From positions 81,005,618-81,069,617 of the forward strand of contig NC_135506.1 in assembly GCF_052857255.1 (NCBI RefSeq): DNA of 64,000 bases, in the 5' to 3' direction. The position numbers and the translations under genes were made by a program. A model generated the notes under the pieces. That model saw nothing but the letters and a program-made list of their open reading frames with translations, was not told where the DNA came from and did not search any database. This document shows, one piece after another, positions 1-12,835 of this stretch (position 1 is its first letter; every line of letters starts with the position of its first letter). Origin of the DNA: Amblyomma americanum. Its lineage: Eukaryota > Arthropoda > Arachnida > Ixodida > Ixodidae.

Positions 1-372
1 CCTCCAATTAACCTGCTCTTTGAATTTCATCCCCTTAGGAAGTAGGTAAGCGATTTCATCAGCTAATCTGAGATTACTACTCTGTTCATCGTTATCTTCT
101 ATCCTCAGCACTTCCTTATCCACTTTTCTGAATACCTCCTATAAACACGCGGAGAACAGTAGCGGCAAGATCCTGTCTCCTAGTCGGACACCTTTCCTGA
201 TCGGTGTTTGATCACTTTCCGCTTTTTAATGACTATAATCACCATGCAACCCCTATGAATATTTCTTCCTTCATTTGCATGTGCCTTCTACACCGTGATT
301 GCACAACGCCTGCAGCACTGCGGACGTTTCAACCGAGTCCAATGCTGTCTTGTAGACTATGAGGGTTATATA
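1..372 (-). pseudogene. RTE-type LINE reverse transcriptase fragment, decayed
   Basis: Read on the minus strand, this stretch gives broken pieces of a reverse transcriptase: a motif-A-like TALDSVETSAVLQAL near 330-350, then a GVRLGDRILPLLFSACL block near 150-190, then LRLADEIAYL near 50-70 where LINEs of the RTE group have RFADD. The order and spacing fit RTE-type elements. Several stops and frame changes separate the blocks, and the catalytic FADD box has become LADE, so it cannot be active. The element continues beyond the left window edge. The clade call is inferred from motif wording only. Confidence 0.6.
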
Positions 373-1028
373 CCGGGTGTTTCACCTAAGATGTTTTGCA
401 GTTTTTAAAAAATACGATTTTTGTTTCTGTTAGTAGCGCGATTGTTTCGATATAGCATCGTCAATGGGTAGCGCATTTGAATACGGTAAGGACAAGCGAA
501 CTAGTAGGCTGGTTTTCTGATATGCAATAGTTAACTTTCTATTTCTCAATAAAGTAATCTTGCTCCTTATTACTGCCCGGCTCCTGAATACAACATGTTT
601 CATAACCCGCAGTCTTCAATGAGCACGCAAAAGCCCAAATCCGCATCACATAGACCAGTCCTCACAGATTTATTTAGCTAGGGCGTCGATAAGTAGTTCC
701 TCACAATGATTACTGGCGGTTTTACAGTAAAAGACAAGGCAGGACACAACTTACATGACTAATGTGACAACTATGACAACGCAGGCGTGCAGGCATGCAG
801 TTGTCGAGGCGGAACCAATGAGGCTTGCTTCGTCGCAACAAGCCTGGCATCCAAAGGTATGAACTATTACAACATCTGTTGGCATGGGTCGAGATGTACG
901 TTGAGTGCAGCAACAATTTTTTTTTCTAATCCTGCGTGGTGGTACCGGAACCGGCAAATTTATTGAAACACTTCCTCGCATGTTTCATTAATAAACGTTT
1001 TAAATGAATCAACTTTGCAATATAACCT
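373..1028. other. No gene seen; one transposon-end-like string
   Basis: AT-rich, without a coding pattern. It opens with ACCGGGTGTTTCACCTAAG at 372-390, which resembles the terminal sequence of small arthropod DNA elements. I found no matching inverted end downstream, so no element is called. Confidence 0.3.
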
Positions 1029-1336
1029 AACATTAATATTTTGAGGGACATGGCTATGAGTAAACGGCGTCGGAGAGAATTGTGATAACCTAAAACGCAG
1101 CTGTCTCTTTTTGCATTTTTGGAAGTTTGGCTTTCTTGCTAAACATTTTTCTTCATTTTGTTTTAACAGTTTCTTCAATAATTCTAACATTAGTATTTTG
1201 AGGCACTTAGCCATGAGTAAACTGCGCCGGAGAGAACTGTCATAACCTAAAACGCAGCGTTTTTTTTTGCCTTTTTAGAAGTTTCGCTTTCTTGCTGATC
1301 TTTTTTCATCATTTTGTTTTAACCGTTTCTTCTCAG
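1029..1336 (+). repeat. Tandem duplication, unit about 155 bp, two copies
   Basis: Copy 1 (about 1029-1186) and copy 2 (about 1187-1336) share, in order, a CTAACATTAATATTTTGAGG-like start, a TGAGTAAACTGCGCCGGAGAGA-like block, ATAACCTAAAACGCAG, a T-run, and TTTTGTTTTAACNGTTTCTTC at the end. Differences are scattered substitutions and T-run length changes. No coding sense was seen. Confidence 0.8.
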
Positions 1337-1605
1337 TAGTCCTCGGTCTTTTCCCAAACACGATTTGCCCAAGCCAATTGTCGTGTGTGCCGTTCAAGTC
1401 CCTAGAAGAGCGCTATATATTCAGTGGCCTCGGCGATTATTACTGCATTTATGCAGAAGCCCTGCATAAGCTCCTGAGCGCTTTTTTCTTGGCTATAAAC
1501 TGCCCCGAAGCCTCCAACACTCAACTACCGCTCAGCACAGGTGTTTGCATTCACGCCCAGCAATTTCGGACCATAAATTTAGATTATTGGAACTAAGACA
1601 CTTTT

Positions 1606-1647
1606 AAGTCGCTTTGGGACGTTAAACCCCCATTAAGCATAAACCAG
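1606..1647 (+). mobile_element. SINE 3'-end fragment
   Basis: The string AGTCGCTTTGGGACGTTAAA followed by CCCCCAT and a CATAAACC-type tail matches the 3' end of the longer SINE copy at 53.1-53.3 kb (GAGTCGCTTTGGGACGTTAA then a C-run). Only about 40 bases of the tail survive. The rest of 1337-2244 shows no gene. Confidence 0.6.
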
Positions 1648-2244
1648 TTAAGACTCCCATAAAAAACCGATGGTGGACGCTTTTGACGATACTAAGAGCG
1701 TTAACAGAAAACAAAATTCCAGACTGCCGTCGGGTGATCGACAGATATGTTGATTGCTAGAGTGAGATCTTAACAATATATGAAAAAATTGTTTTCACAA
1801 CTGATTTCCCGGTAAGAAATGCTTTTTTTTCCAGAGCTGCTGGGTATGTGAAACCTCATGGCCAACAATTTCGAGCAAAAAAATTTGAGAATATGAAAAT
1901 TGTTAAAGATTTTTAAGAAAATATAGAAAGTAGTGATCCATTATTATATGTAACAAAATCTTAAATATATCATGACCATACACAACCTTAGATCACTAAT
2001 CAGCAGTCTTAACTGTTCGATCCAATCGGACAGTTAAGCCTGTAATTGTGCAGCAATGGGGGCAGCTTTTGACGATAGCAAAAATGTGCCTGCCGATTGG
2101 TGATGTGCGGAAATATTGATTTTTAAAGCGAAATCTTGCATTAGATGAAAAAAATTGGGTTCATAAAAGGTTTCCGCTCAAAAGATGCTTTCGTCCAGAA
2201 TTGTTGGGTATGTCTTCATCGGTGCAATGCATTCTTCATTGCAG

Positions 2245-2998
2245 GCTGTCCCACTGCCCTTACTACCGACACGCCTACCCTCGACGTTGCTTAACACCTC
2301 TGGACATCTGATAACACCTGGCACATAAGCAGTCAGTCAGCACTGGAGCATTCCTGGACATCCGGATTATATCGCGTCACAGCACCTAAATAGTTTCCAG
2401 CGAGGGTCCTTGACGAAGACAGCATTCCACCTGTACGTCGTAATAGCGGCGAGCCGCGACATCATCCTTGCTGGCTATTCAGCTGGCGGCGGCGCTCGTG
2501 TTATTCCTCATGCTGGTCATTCCATGACCACCTACATTCCCCTAAACAATAACCACTCCCACAAGTCCCACAAGACACCAATGACACCATACGACTACAG
2601 CAACGCCGCACGAAACAGAAAACACAGCACTCGAGGATTCCTCAAGAAATATTTCCCTCGTTAACGTGAGCATCTGAGCAACCACAGCCTTGAAAACCAC
2701 AACGCCATAGCTGCAACTGTAACAAATACAGAAAGACGAAACGCAAGCACCTCAACTATGGACGCATTCGCAAACACCTCAACCACAATGGGAAAAACGC
2801 ACGAGTCAGCAGAACAACAAAAGCAACTCCGGCCAACAACAAGAACTCCTATCCTACCGCAACCTGCCAGGACGATCGGTGGCGATCATCTTCGCGCCTC
2901 GGCAACTGCAGCGCAATCACTATGGACACACAATCTACTCAGCGTCGACATGCCTTCCATCATCACGGCTTGCCTTTGCTGCGGGGGAAGAGAGTAAG
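2245..2998 (+). repeat. Exon-like unit 1 of the plus-strand series
   Basis: Bounded by a plausible acceptor (TTCATTGCAG, AG at 2243-2244) and a strong donor (GTGAGT from 2999). The core TTATTCCTCATGCTGG lies at 2501-2516, and the rest is A/C-rich (runs of CACAAG, CCACAAC). It reads as IPHAG in one frame and LVLFLM in another. Several stops lie between acceptor and core, so the whole unit is not open in any one frame. I do not recognise the ancestor. The splice-like edges and shared core link it to the units below. Confidence 0.4.
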
Positions 2999-4096
2999 GT
3001 GAGTAAATCTGAAATCAGCTACGTCGAGCAGTCCGCTCCAACATAAAACCCCAAGAATGTGGTGCGATGCACTGTTCAGACTTCTTTTCTGGAACCACGT
3101 CGTCGAAGGATACAACTCTCATTATATAAGACAACAAAGACTATTTAAGCGTGGTTAGACAAAATGCGCATTGGATGCGTTTCCACTTCGGTCTCTATTT
3201 CGGTTCGAGGCTTTAAGACGGCAATGTGAAGCATTGTTTTCTGGATCTACAGCGCGTGAACGGAAGTTGATACATGTAGTATCGGAAGTTGATGTATGTA
3301 GTATTGTAGATGGTTCCCTCTAATGGGCTCCAGTGTTTCTTCATTTTCACTCTTCCTCATAATTATTTTCCCTTCGCCGCGTGGTGCTCCGGGCTCCAGC
3401 CCTGACTTCAGCAGATACGGTGCTGCTGGCTCCTTTCACTTTCTCCCGAATAGCACCACTACGCCAACGCACCACTTAGCGAACACCACAGTAATTGATA
3501 TCATGCCTTATCACGTTTCGTATAGTGAAAGAACTATGATCTATCTACCCAGCGTTTCGAGGACTCCAAAAAACTTCTTTTTTTTCAGATTTCGGTACCA
3601 CCCCCGCTTCGAAGTTTAGCCTGCTGCGGCTGCGCCAACGCCTGATACAACACCGAACAATGGAACAGACAACACCGAACAATGGAGCAGCTTCGCTACA
3701 GCACTACACTACTGCACCTCTGGCATACCACAACAGGGCACCTATCCAACCACAACCACCCATGCTACAAGATACCAGCAAGCAACGCTGACAACACGCT
3801 CTAACCACCGCACTTCTACATTCAGAGCACTAATCCATGCCATCCACGACAGCCCCAGCCTGTTTCATCACTGTTGCAGAAGTGTCAGCACCACAAATCT
3901 ACATAGAACAAATGTCACAAGCGCACGAACATCACCCAAAACGACAGCCACATAGAGTCAGTGTTCAATCCCGAGTTCACCGGCAACCGCACTAACCGTG
4001 ACGCAAACTCTAATGCCTCTTTTTCAAGTGAAGGCGTAACTTTATGAACCGTAAGATATGAACATTAATAACGCCACCAAGGATGCATTATTTACA
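2999..4096. other. Inter-unit stretch with an A/C-rich block
   Basis: Nothing coding is supported. The segment 3630-3970 has the same A/C-rich composition as the exon-like units, with a small duplication (ACAACACCGAACAATGGA, twice between 3648 and 3685). It may be the tail of another degraded unit. Confidence 0.3.
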
Positions 4097-4938
4097 GTAC
4101 CGTAACCGTTTTGTCACTTCGTCAGCATCGTCCAAAACTCGCCGCGGGGCAGATTCCTGTGAATCACGTCCAATTAGGTCCTGCTGCCCCTCCTCATGCG
4201 GGCCGATATCTAGAAGAGGACGGTGGCACTTTTAATGCTCATGCCTCACGAGGCAACGTTCCAAACACAGACCACAGCACATACAACACAGCCGGAGATA
4301 GAGACAAATTCGTCCTCCGCGTTTCTCAGCGTCATAACCTGAACAGCTTTCACGATCTCTACAGTTTAGCAGTCACACAAGTACAGCAACGGTCAAAGCT
4401 CAAAGGGTAATAGAAGAGAACCGCCATAGCACGTAGCACAAACCAACCATAGAGCAACCACGTACCACAACCATTGAAACTTTCAGACCAGCACTTGCTG
4501 CCTCTGGCCTGCTTTCACGACCAAAACTATCGTGACTCAATGCCTCGCTCTTAGAGCTTTCAATGTGCTTCCCCTTCTATTCCTCATGGCTGCGCCAATT
4601 GCTGCCGTCACGTTGAGAATTCAGAACGCAGTGTCAACAGTCACAGCCACGCATCGCATACAGATTGCTGTCTTCAATGGCCAGAACATCTGTCAAGACA
4701 GCCACCGGCTACACGACGTCCCAGAAGCAAGCGAAACTCAACCGCCGATTGCCGTCTTAACGTAGCGGTACCAGAAACAGGAACTACAAGTTATATCGGG
4801 CAGTTGCGACAGCCACTCAAAGCACCTTCACGGCGCCCAGCGCACGCCGTTGCCAGCCCTCTGCAAGCTACAGTACTACGATTACTGGAATGGAAGCGGA
4901 CCAGCTGCTGCACCTGATACTCTGCGACAGACGTTGCG
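4097..4938 (+). repeat. Exon-like unit 2, with two cores
   Basis: A weak acceptor (ATTTACAG ending 4096) and a clear donor (GCGGTGAGTC, GT at 4939-4940) frame this unit. Two core strings are present: CTGCCCCTCCTCATGCGGG (about 4184-4202) and CTTCTATTCCTCATGGCTGC (about 4574-4593). The second matches the core of the 12.7-kb unit closely, including the preceding ATCGYGACTC. Open stretches of 99 and 77 codons cover parts but do not join. Probably a degenerate paralogue or two fused ones. Function unknown. Confidence 0.4.
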
Positions 4939-5320
4939 GTGAGTCATGCCCAACAAATATCTAAGCGTGCTAGCCCAGCGGTGCTTGATTGCAGCAGAAT
5001 CGTCGCTTCCGGCTGTTATACAGTGCTAAAATATTCTGAAAGCACATTTTCGAGATTCAGTCGCCAAGTTTTCATGTAAATTTTTGACACTTAGGCTAAT
5101 TATACCTGTTCAAGTGAAGGTGAACCGAAATTTTTGTAATTAGGCTTAGGGAGATGGATTCTGCCGCGTTTAATTACGAGTGTTGGCGCACATCAGAAAA
5201 GAGATGTCGTTTAAGCTTGGAAGGTTTTCTACTTTCTAATAAGATGTTTTCTGACGGCTTAAGCTGCGAAATATGCCAGCTGTACCTCGCAAATATACCG
5301 CATCCAAATTTCAGGGCCCG

Positions 5321-6057
5321 GCTTAGGGCCACCGATGCGCAAAGATGAGATTCACACACCTCTCAGCGATCTGGCTTTTAACGATGGTCACATATATGAG
5401 GGACGGCGTAGTGAATGGCTTTTTATCTGGCTGTTAACGACGATCACATATATGACGCTGCAAGGTTTAATGGCACACCTTGATAGGCCACCTTGAGTCT
5501 TCAACGTAGCCTTACATCAAACAGCATCAAACAGCACGGTGATTTTCGCATTTCGCCTCCGGATAAATACGGCCGCCGCAGACTGGATTGAATGCGCGAC
5601 ATTGAGACCAGAAGCCTAACGCTAAAGTCACTAACCCAAAGCGGCTACTTCATTTCTGATAGTTAACTATTTAAGGATAAAAATTCGGCGCCTGGTTTCA
5701 AAAGCAAAATTGTAGTCGGCCGTTGGTAATAACCATATCATGTTTTCGAATTCAGAAAACGCGATTGCCTTGGGTGGTATGGCAGGACATTTTGGCAAGC
5801 GCTGAAAGATGGGATCATGGCTCAACCGCATTCACTATATCGGACGAACGACACTTGTATAACGCTGTTTCAATCTGGGCTGAATTCCACATTCGTCAGC
5901 GTACTAGAAAATATACCAGATTTGCTGAAACGTAACCAAGTGTTTAGAGCAGTGGGGGCCCCAAGTTTGGGCGCACGAATTAGGGCCACCGATGAGCAGC
6001 GATGAGATTCACATACCTCTTAGCGATCTGGCTTTTAACGACGGTCACATATATGAC
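5321..6057 (+). repeat. Direct repeats at 660-bp spacing
   Basis: Positions 5323-5398 and 5980-6056 share a nearly identical 76-base block (TTAGGGCCACCGATG, then GATGAGATTCACA, then CGATCTGGCTTTTAACGA, then GGTCACATATATGA). A third, shorter copy of the block's end is at 5424-5456. Upstream sequence (GCAAATATACC versus GAAAATATACC) suggests that the duplication was longer and has drifted. No coding function is evident. Confidence 0.7.
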
Positions 6058-6060
6058 GCC

Positions 6061-9000
6061 TCAAAAAAGTTCCTTTATTTCGTAAAAATGTCATCCGAAG
6101 CACCCGATTGAGTTCTTTGTCCAGGACCCCAGCGGTGGCAGACACCAAGCGGTCTTTTAACGGTCTGGCTAGCCAGGCCCGCTTCTCAGGCATGGGCCGT
6201 GGGATTAGAAAGCAGGTTAGCGCACCTAATTTGTGAACGCCCAGCTGTTCCACCCTCCATTATAAGCGGCCGCAAACGTGATGAAACAATCACGACTCCT
6301 AGTTAACAAGCCTTATCAAGCCTTTAATGTCAATGCAAAGAGATAGATGTCAATTACTAAACCATGAAGCTCGTGTGAAAGTGAATGAAGCGTTCATTGT
6401 TTTTCCGAAACGTCATGATTATAACAGGAAACTCTATGTACTCATGTGTACGGTTTCCTTTTGCCCATATTTCCTTACATTCAACAGCCATATTTAGGTG
6501 CTGTGCTGAGGCCAGGACGCCTACAACGGCTGACAGATAAAGGAGTGTCAGCAAGCCAACATGGAGACATCAGCGCGGAAGCAGTGGTCAATTGGCGTAG
6601 GCAGCCCAACACGCCTGCTTCGAAGCGGCCAGGCCTGAAGATCAGCTGTTGCCACAACTACCGTAGCAGACGAACGAGCCAACCAATGGCTCGAGTTTCT
6701 GGGCTGAGCTGTGGACACCGGCATCGCCCCATGCGACCTGATACAGTCAAGCAGCATGTCCCCCGTACGCCATCGCTTCGAGTCCCCGGTCAACGCTCGA
6801 GAAAGGTGAAGAGTCTTTACACAGACCTATGTGCTCCGCAGGCCCCTCATGAATGCACGCCCTGCACAATAATCGCATACCAAGTGTTCTGTCCTTGATT
6901 TCTCGTTGTATATTCTGTACTAGCCATTATGTCTTGTATTACCGTTCTTAAAACACGTTCTGATTAAATTCATGCAACAACCTTTGAGCATACATGACCA
7001 CAAGTAAACGCAGTCTCTTATATATACGGCAGCTGGACAAGGTGTAGCAGAGGTAATCTATGCTGTAATTCTGAATGCACCCGTACAACTACAAATACGT
7101 AGGACATGCTGCGCTGTGTTGTGCTGTGTTGTGCTTCCCCGCCGCGGCAGTACAGGCGGCAATCAACGCGTTCGTCCACCGTTGCTTTCTGACGCCGGTA
7201 TTGACAAGGGCGTTCCTTCAGTGTACCGTTGTCACCAACTACATGGGGCACGAGCACGAAAGCGCACATGTTCGCTTCCATCTATTTGGCCTTTTTGTTC
7301 GTATTTGTTTGCACAACGCCTGCGGTGATTGATTGCTTTATATGCTTGCCGCCTGGCGTTGGTACTTATACAACGTGGCTGCGGCGCTCCGGCGATGGGG
7401 CTGTCTCTGGCTGTTGCTGCTCGTAGCTCTCACGAGTTGAGTTGGCCCAATTAAGGCGTGCTAGGCTGTATGTGTTGACTGTTTGTTACCTTTGGCGCTT
7501 GTATGTTGCAACACTTCGTCACTCTGCCTGTGTTTCGTAAACCTCGGTTGGCAGATGACGAAGTGGAGAGCGGGAAATCCTCCTCTCCAGTTTTATGAAA
7601 GTTGAGAAAGAGGAAAACTGAGGGAAGGTGGGAGGCTTGAGTGGCGAGTGTTCGTAGTTCGCACCACCTGCAAGTAATGAGCGAGCAACTGCATCCTTCA
7701 AGCCGCAGAGCCAGAGATATAACTAACGAAACCTTATTACGAATGAGGGCCGTGCTGTGGTCAAAACATGTATTAGAGATATGGCATTGCGTCTCGGCTA
7801 CAGCGAACAATTCTGGCCCCAAAACTCTCTTCGAGCTAACGAGGGGACGCTATAAACAGGGCCTGCAGTCAGAAAGTACAGTTTCTTACAAGAGCTATGA
7901 GTGTGTCCAAGGCTTTGTGACACCCTCACCTCACTTACCACGCAAAGAACGCAACAGCTCAAACAAAGTAGAAACAGAAAAAGATGAGAAATGCGGCCGT
8001 CATAAATGCAAGCCTTGAAAGGCTACGCCTTGCATTGGTGGAAAGTGCAGTGAGCTTCGCGTTACCGCGCTTCCGTGTCCGAGCACGGACTGGAGGGATC
8101 GGCGGCTGCCGTCGATAAATGGGAAGGCTCGCAAGGCGCATTCCTTTGGAAGCTACGTTCAAGTAGGTTGAAGGCACGACACAAACTAGCCTCAATGCTG
8201 CATTTTTTTTTATTCCACGAGTGTGCTAATAGGAATAAGCTTAGAGGGGGGTATGGTGATGGCAGGCGTCTTGTTCGCCGAGTGGCTTGTTGACTTTCAC
8301 TGTGACGGAAGGAAAAATAAAACGCCCTGGTAGTGTTCGACGTGAGCGTGGTGCACAATGTGCTGCCTTTCCTGACCAGAAAGGTAAGCCACTTGACCTA
8401 GGCAATAATGAACGCACTCAAGGTTTCCTGTCGCTCGCATGCCACAAGCGCATAACACCAGTCTGGCGTGGCAGACCAGTTGCCGAAGTATCAGTTCAGA
8501 TCCCTCTGTTCCCAGTGGCGTTGATTTTGCTCAGTGCGGGCTGCATCAAAAATTGTTTCGATGTTTTTGGACATAGGAACGGTGTAGGACGCTGTGGAAC
8601 ACACATGTTGTCGGCCGCATGTGGATAAGTTGCAATGCGTCGACGATGCACAGCTCAGCTGACCGCACTTGACGTTCATTAGCATGATCTTGTTTGTGCG
8701 CCTGATGACGCCGACATGGCAGAGCCATACAGGGGCGAACGTAATAGCAGGCGCTATTACGTTGTAGAGGGTGCTCATGCACCAGTTGTAATAAACGCTC
8801 GCACCACGATTTCTTTCTTGGCCCCCTAAAGCAGCAATCGGTAGCAACGAAGTCGGCAAAGGGGAAGTGACTGCGCTGGATTGCTTAGAAAGTTCCGTAA
8901 CTTGGCAAGCGTACATCGAAATGTTTTTTAGGAAGAAAAATCGCGCTATTGGCTCTCCATTTTTGGGTGTCACATGGGAAGTCCACATGCTACAAACATT

Positions 9001-9601
9001 GAATACAATTAACGTAGTCCACATGACCATCATGTTCGTTATAAAATGTGTCGACTGTATTTCGACAACTGAGGTTCTTTTTGGGCAGGCACCTAAGCCC
9101 CCGAAGTACAGCCAGGAATTTTAAAATGGCCACAGCCGAAGACAGCGCCCCTGATGCAGCTTGTTATTCCCATCGAGACCTGAAGCCATCAATTAAAATG
9201 TTGTGAAAACCAACTACGCTCGTTGTCTATGAAGTTCGAGGGCGATAGTCATGATACCCACTTGACGGGCCTCGCTAAGTACGCAACGGCTCCTGCAGTA
9301 GGGGGATGTTCTGGAATCGGCGGTTACGACAACGACTTGGCTGATGCAAGTAATGCTTGAAAAATTTATCTTCCACAAGCGTATATTATGGAAAACTACG
9401 CCATTACCGCGTCATATTTCTTACTTTCCTTTTAGCCACCCTATCAATGTTCCACCTAGAACGTCCCTCGCAATTGCTATATTGGCTTTCTGAGTAGCTT
9501 TTTATCCGTTGCGCTAGCCCTATCTGCCCTAAATTGTTATGGGAATGACCCACCTTCTGAGACTTCAAAGGACTATGAACAGACCAATTTATCTCTTGCA
9601 G
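6061..9601. other. No supported gene
   Basis: Open stretches are short and overlap on both strands. The longest, 180 codons on the minus strand at 8491-9033, has no family motif. A weak unit core may lie near 7116-7160 (TGTGCTTCCCCGCCGCGGCA). No RNA gene or complete mobile element was recognised. Confidence 0.4.
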
Positions 9602-10197
9602 CCTCCTGGATGGTGCACATTGTGGCACTGGGCTTGGTGGTGGTCGTGACCTGTACCATCGTCACCTGCTGCACCACCACAAGGAATCTAGTGGCGACAT
9701 GTCCTTTTGGGGAGCCGGTATCATTCCCTGGAGCTGCCTGCATCGCGAACATTGTGCTGAGTGTCAGGTCTGCGGGGCTGTGGAATCTACCGAGTGTCAC
9801 GTCCAGGCCAGCACTATTCCTCTTTCGCATGCCGGGAGTACTCGGGGCCGCCGGTTCACTCCCATAGGTACGCTGCTCCTGTTCTTCATGCCAGTGGCGC
9901 CTTCTACAGCTACGTCACCGCATTCACTCGGGAAATACAACAGGCAGACGTGGGAAGACTAGACAACACCCTCCGACGTACAAGCAGCCACAACCTCATT
10001 GGGACCTGGACAGCGACACCCAAGCGTCAAGTTAACTTCACCGACACACATTTATTCAACGCAAGTCGACAGATGCATCCAGTCACGCAACAGTTTCAGA
10101 ACTACAACCACCACTGCACGTAACGGAGGGCCAGTATACGAACAGAATCGTCAATATGGAGAATATCTTTTCCCAATAGGGCGACGATTAGCTCGAG
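9602..10197 (+). repeat. Exon-like unit 3
   Basis: The acceptor ATCTCTTGCAG ends at 9601 and a donor-like CGAGGTGAAC lies at 10195-10204 (GT at 10198). The core CTGCTCCTGTTCTTCATGCC lies near 9872-9891 and reads LLLFFMPVAP in one frame. A 120-codon open frame (9761-10123) covers most of the unit without recognisable domains. The A/C-rich part (9960-10120) carries many CACAACC and ACCACC words. A SINE follows the donor directly. Confidence 0.4.
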
Positions 10198-10202
10198 GTG
10201 AA

Positions 10203-10325
10203 CGCAGAGGCGCCCATGCGCTGTGCGATGTCAGAGCGCAGTAAAAAGAACCCTAGATGGCATGCAGTGCCCTCGACTACGGTGCGTTACAGCCCAAGAG
10301 CCGCTTCGGGACGTCAGATACCGTG
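10203..10325 (+). mobile_element. 5'-truncated tRNA-derived SINE
   Basis: GCGCCCATGCGCTGTGCGAT, then GTCAGAGCGCAGTAAAAAGA, then CCCTCGACTACGG and CGCTTCGGGACGTCA follow the SINE body order (GCGCCCGTGTGCTGTGCGAT, GTTAAAGAACCCCAGG, CCCTCCACTACGG, CGCTTTGGGACGTTA). The tRNA-like head is absent or unrecognisable. Old and diverged. Confidence 0.65.
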
Positions 10326-12480
10326 CAGTTTGAACAGACAAATGAACCCACAAACGGGCGACTTGGACAGACACTGCCTGAAATACCCCGAGCTCTGCAT
10401 CACAACGCCAGCGTGGGTCACAGTTTGTCCGGCATCGCTACAGTGGGCCGATTCGAGGAGATAAAGGACGCCACCTGAAGACGTCGATAACAGGTACGTT
10501 GATTGTCTCTGCACTCTTAGAAATTCCCTCAAACCTCAAAGCTGGAACTTCAGGCTAACACGGCGCCTTGGTGAAAACGGTGCACTGGTGGAAAGTACCG
10601 GACTTTGAGTCCAGTTCAGCTCTGACATTGAGAAAAAGTTTCCGAAAGATTTCCTCTTATATGCCAAATTCTGATACGAAATCCAACGCTGCTGCACTGT
10701 GGTGGCACGTATTACCATTCCGCACTAAGCGTTCCTCTCATTGAAGGAATCGTCTAGTCAGCACAACTATAGCTAGGCTCTGTTATTGCAAGAATGTTTT
10801 CGATATCTGATGACAACGAAACAGCAGTTCGTATCGAAGGCGAATGGTGGGCATACACCGTTGTGAGGCCTACAATAAGTCAGAAAACAAATCACGAAAT
10901 TTGCGCAGAAGCTTGGCATCTGTGAGTGGTTTTGTGGAAAACCAAAAAGATGTAATGGGGATGATACTGGAGCCTGCAAAGAGATCATGCGTCTAGGGTT
11001 TCTTCTTTCTTGTAGAAAACTTGCTGGCTCTTTCATTCTGACAAGCAGTTTCCATCTATACAGTAATCAGGGCTCCTGATTAGGCCCTCAGTCCGTGTCA
11101 TACTCAAACCGCTCCTCTTTTCGCAAGCTTATGTGATCCGAAAACCAATTTTCGGTCACTTTTGCTTTTATCAGCCTACGGGAATGAGTGCACAAAAAAA
11201 CTGCGCACTGCAAAGAAACAGTGCACGGAGTGCTGAAGTATCAACTTTTAAAACAGCGAGTGTTACTCCAGTTAATAACCAGAACGTATCTGTGGCAAGA
11301 AAAACAGTTATATGCGAAGTGGTAACCCCAACAGCCTGGGCCTAACAAACAACCCGCACTTTCCCTCGCAGGTTTGCGAAGAGAATGGAGGCGACCTCAA
11401 GTGTCATCACTCCACCATGGTTCAGCGAGCGCGGCAGTAGTGGTACCGTACCGCATTTGACAGTGATTATGGTGAGTTTTCTCTTGGTACAACCAGTTTC
11501 GCTGAAAAATAGTGAAGAAAGTAAGGTTAGTTGGTTCTTGTATTCGGTTTTGTGGCGCACACAATGCTGAGGTTATATTAGCTAAACACAAGATTGAAAA
11601 ATAACCAAAATTACCCGTCTCATTTATTTAGAATGATAGGGCTCCTCCCTTAGCACAGCTTTTATGTGCAACTCATGACTATTGGGACACGGAATAGGTG
11701 CGCATAGCAAGCGGATTTGAGAGACTTTCGGGTCACCAGTGTTGGGTTATTTTCAGTGCAACTTTCTTCCACACTAATATGGAGCCTGAAGGTCTGAGTA
11801 ATCTGAGTGCGTTCTTCCTCGAAATTCACAGTCCTTTATAAATGCCGCACCCTGAAATCGTCTCCTACGTGCATTCATGAGGCGCTTAATTTTGGATCCT
11901 AGGCATTCAGACTGTTTTATATAAGTATATGTCTCCGTTTTCCTAGAATATCAGTGCACGTAGGAATTCACACAATTGCTAAATTTAAGGCATCCCGAAC
12001 ATTACGCAAATCAGCCCGGTATCTTACTCAGGTTGTCAGTACTCAACAAGGCTGACGTTCATCTTTTCGCAGGCTTTCATATGGTCTACGCTCAGCGCCA
12101 CGTGAACAAGCGCTTGTGAACGTAATACGTCGACGGCATACACCTGGATTCCAGGATGGTCCACGCAGCGGGAAAAAGATATCTTGGAGCCATTTCTTGG
12201 AAGAAGTGTGCAACAAGCAAAAAAGTCGTCTCGGCGGGACTTTCCGTGAATCTTGCCCGTTTCGGCTGAGAAGTCTGCCAATCTCGACGGCAAGAGCCTG
12301 CGGCACTTTTCTTGTTCCACAGGATTCAGAGCCGACGACTGGAAAGCTCCAAGACGATCACTAGAAACATAACCACAAATTGAGCACGAAACTCGTCGGT
12401 CGCTGCTTTCACCTCCAGTACTCTGCGGTTGTCACGTGATGTCGACAAAATAACCACGGCACGAGTTCAAAGATGAGCAA
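10326..12480. other. No supported gene; two possible short exon-like pieces
   Basis: Mostly AT-rich unique-looking sequence. Between an acceptor-like CCTCGCAG (about 11369) and a donor-like ATGGTGAGTT (about 11471) lies a 100-base segment. Another acceptor-like TCTTTTCGCAG ends at 12072. Neither carries a long open frame. They are recorded because their spacing fits the exon-like series. Confidence 0.3.
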
Positions 12481-12835
12481 AACTCGGTGCAGAACACAAA
12501 ACCCACCACAATCAAAACTGATAAAACAAGAACGCAGCTACCGCTAACACGAAAACGCACAAAATCACAGCACTTACCACAGTACAACGCTAACGGTGCC
12601 AATCATAATACATACCACAATTTACCCCAACTTGGTGCGCATTTCGACAATGCACCACATCAGCACATTCAATACACGACACCTGCAGCCTCTTGCTTCC
12701 CCATAAGTCGAGAAAAAACCATCGCGACTCCATTTCTCTCTGTGAAGGCTTCTAGGGGGGTGCCCCTTCTATTCCTTATGTCGGCGCCGAGAGTTTGCAC
12801 TGCTGCTGAAGATTATGTTACTGTTCTTCCATGAA
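12481..12835 (+). repeat. Exon-like unit 4 (A/C-rich block and core)
   Basis: A continuous 115-codon open frame (12487-12834) runs through an A/C-rich block into CCCCTTCTATTCCTTATGTC (about 12763-12782), read as PLLFLMSAP. The string ATCGCGACTCCATTTC just before the core recurs near 4525 and 27556. Amino-acid content is Thr/Asn/His-rich and low complexity, which A/C-rich DNA gives by chance. The unit relationship is seen in the DNA. Coding is doubtful. Confidence 0.4.

Noticed and set aside
8491..9033. 180-codon minus-strand open frame
   Set aside because: No motif, no splice or repeat context, and overlapping frames on the other strand are nearly as long.
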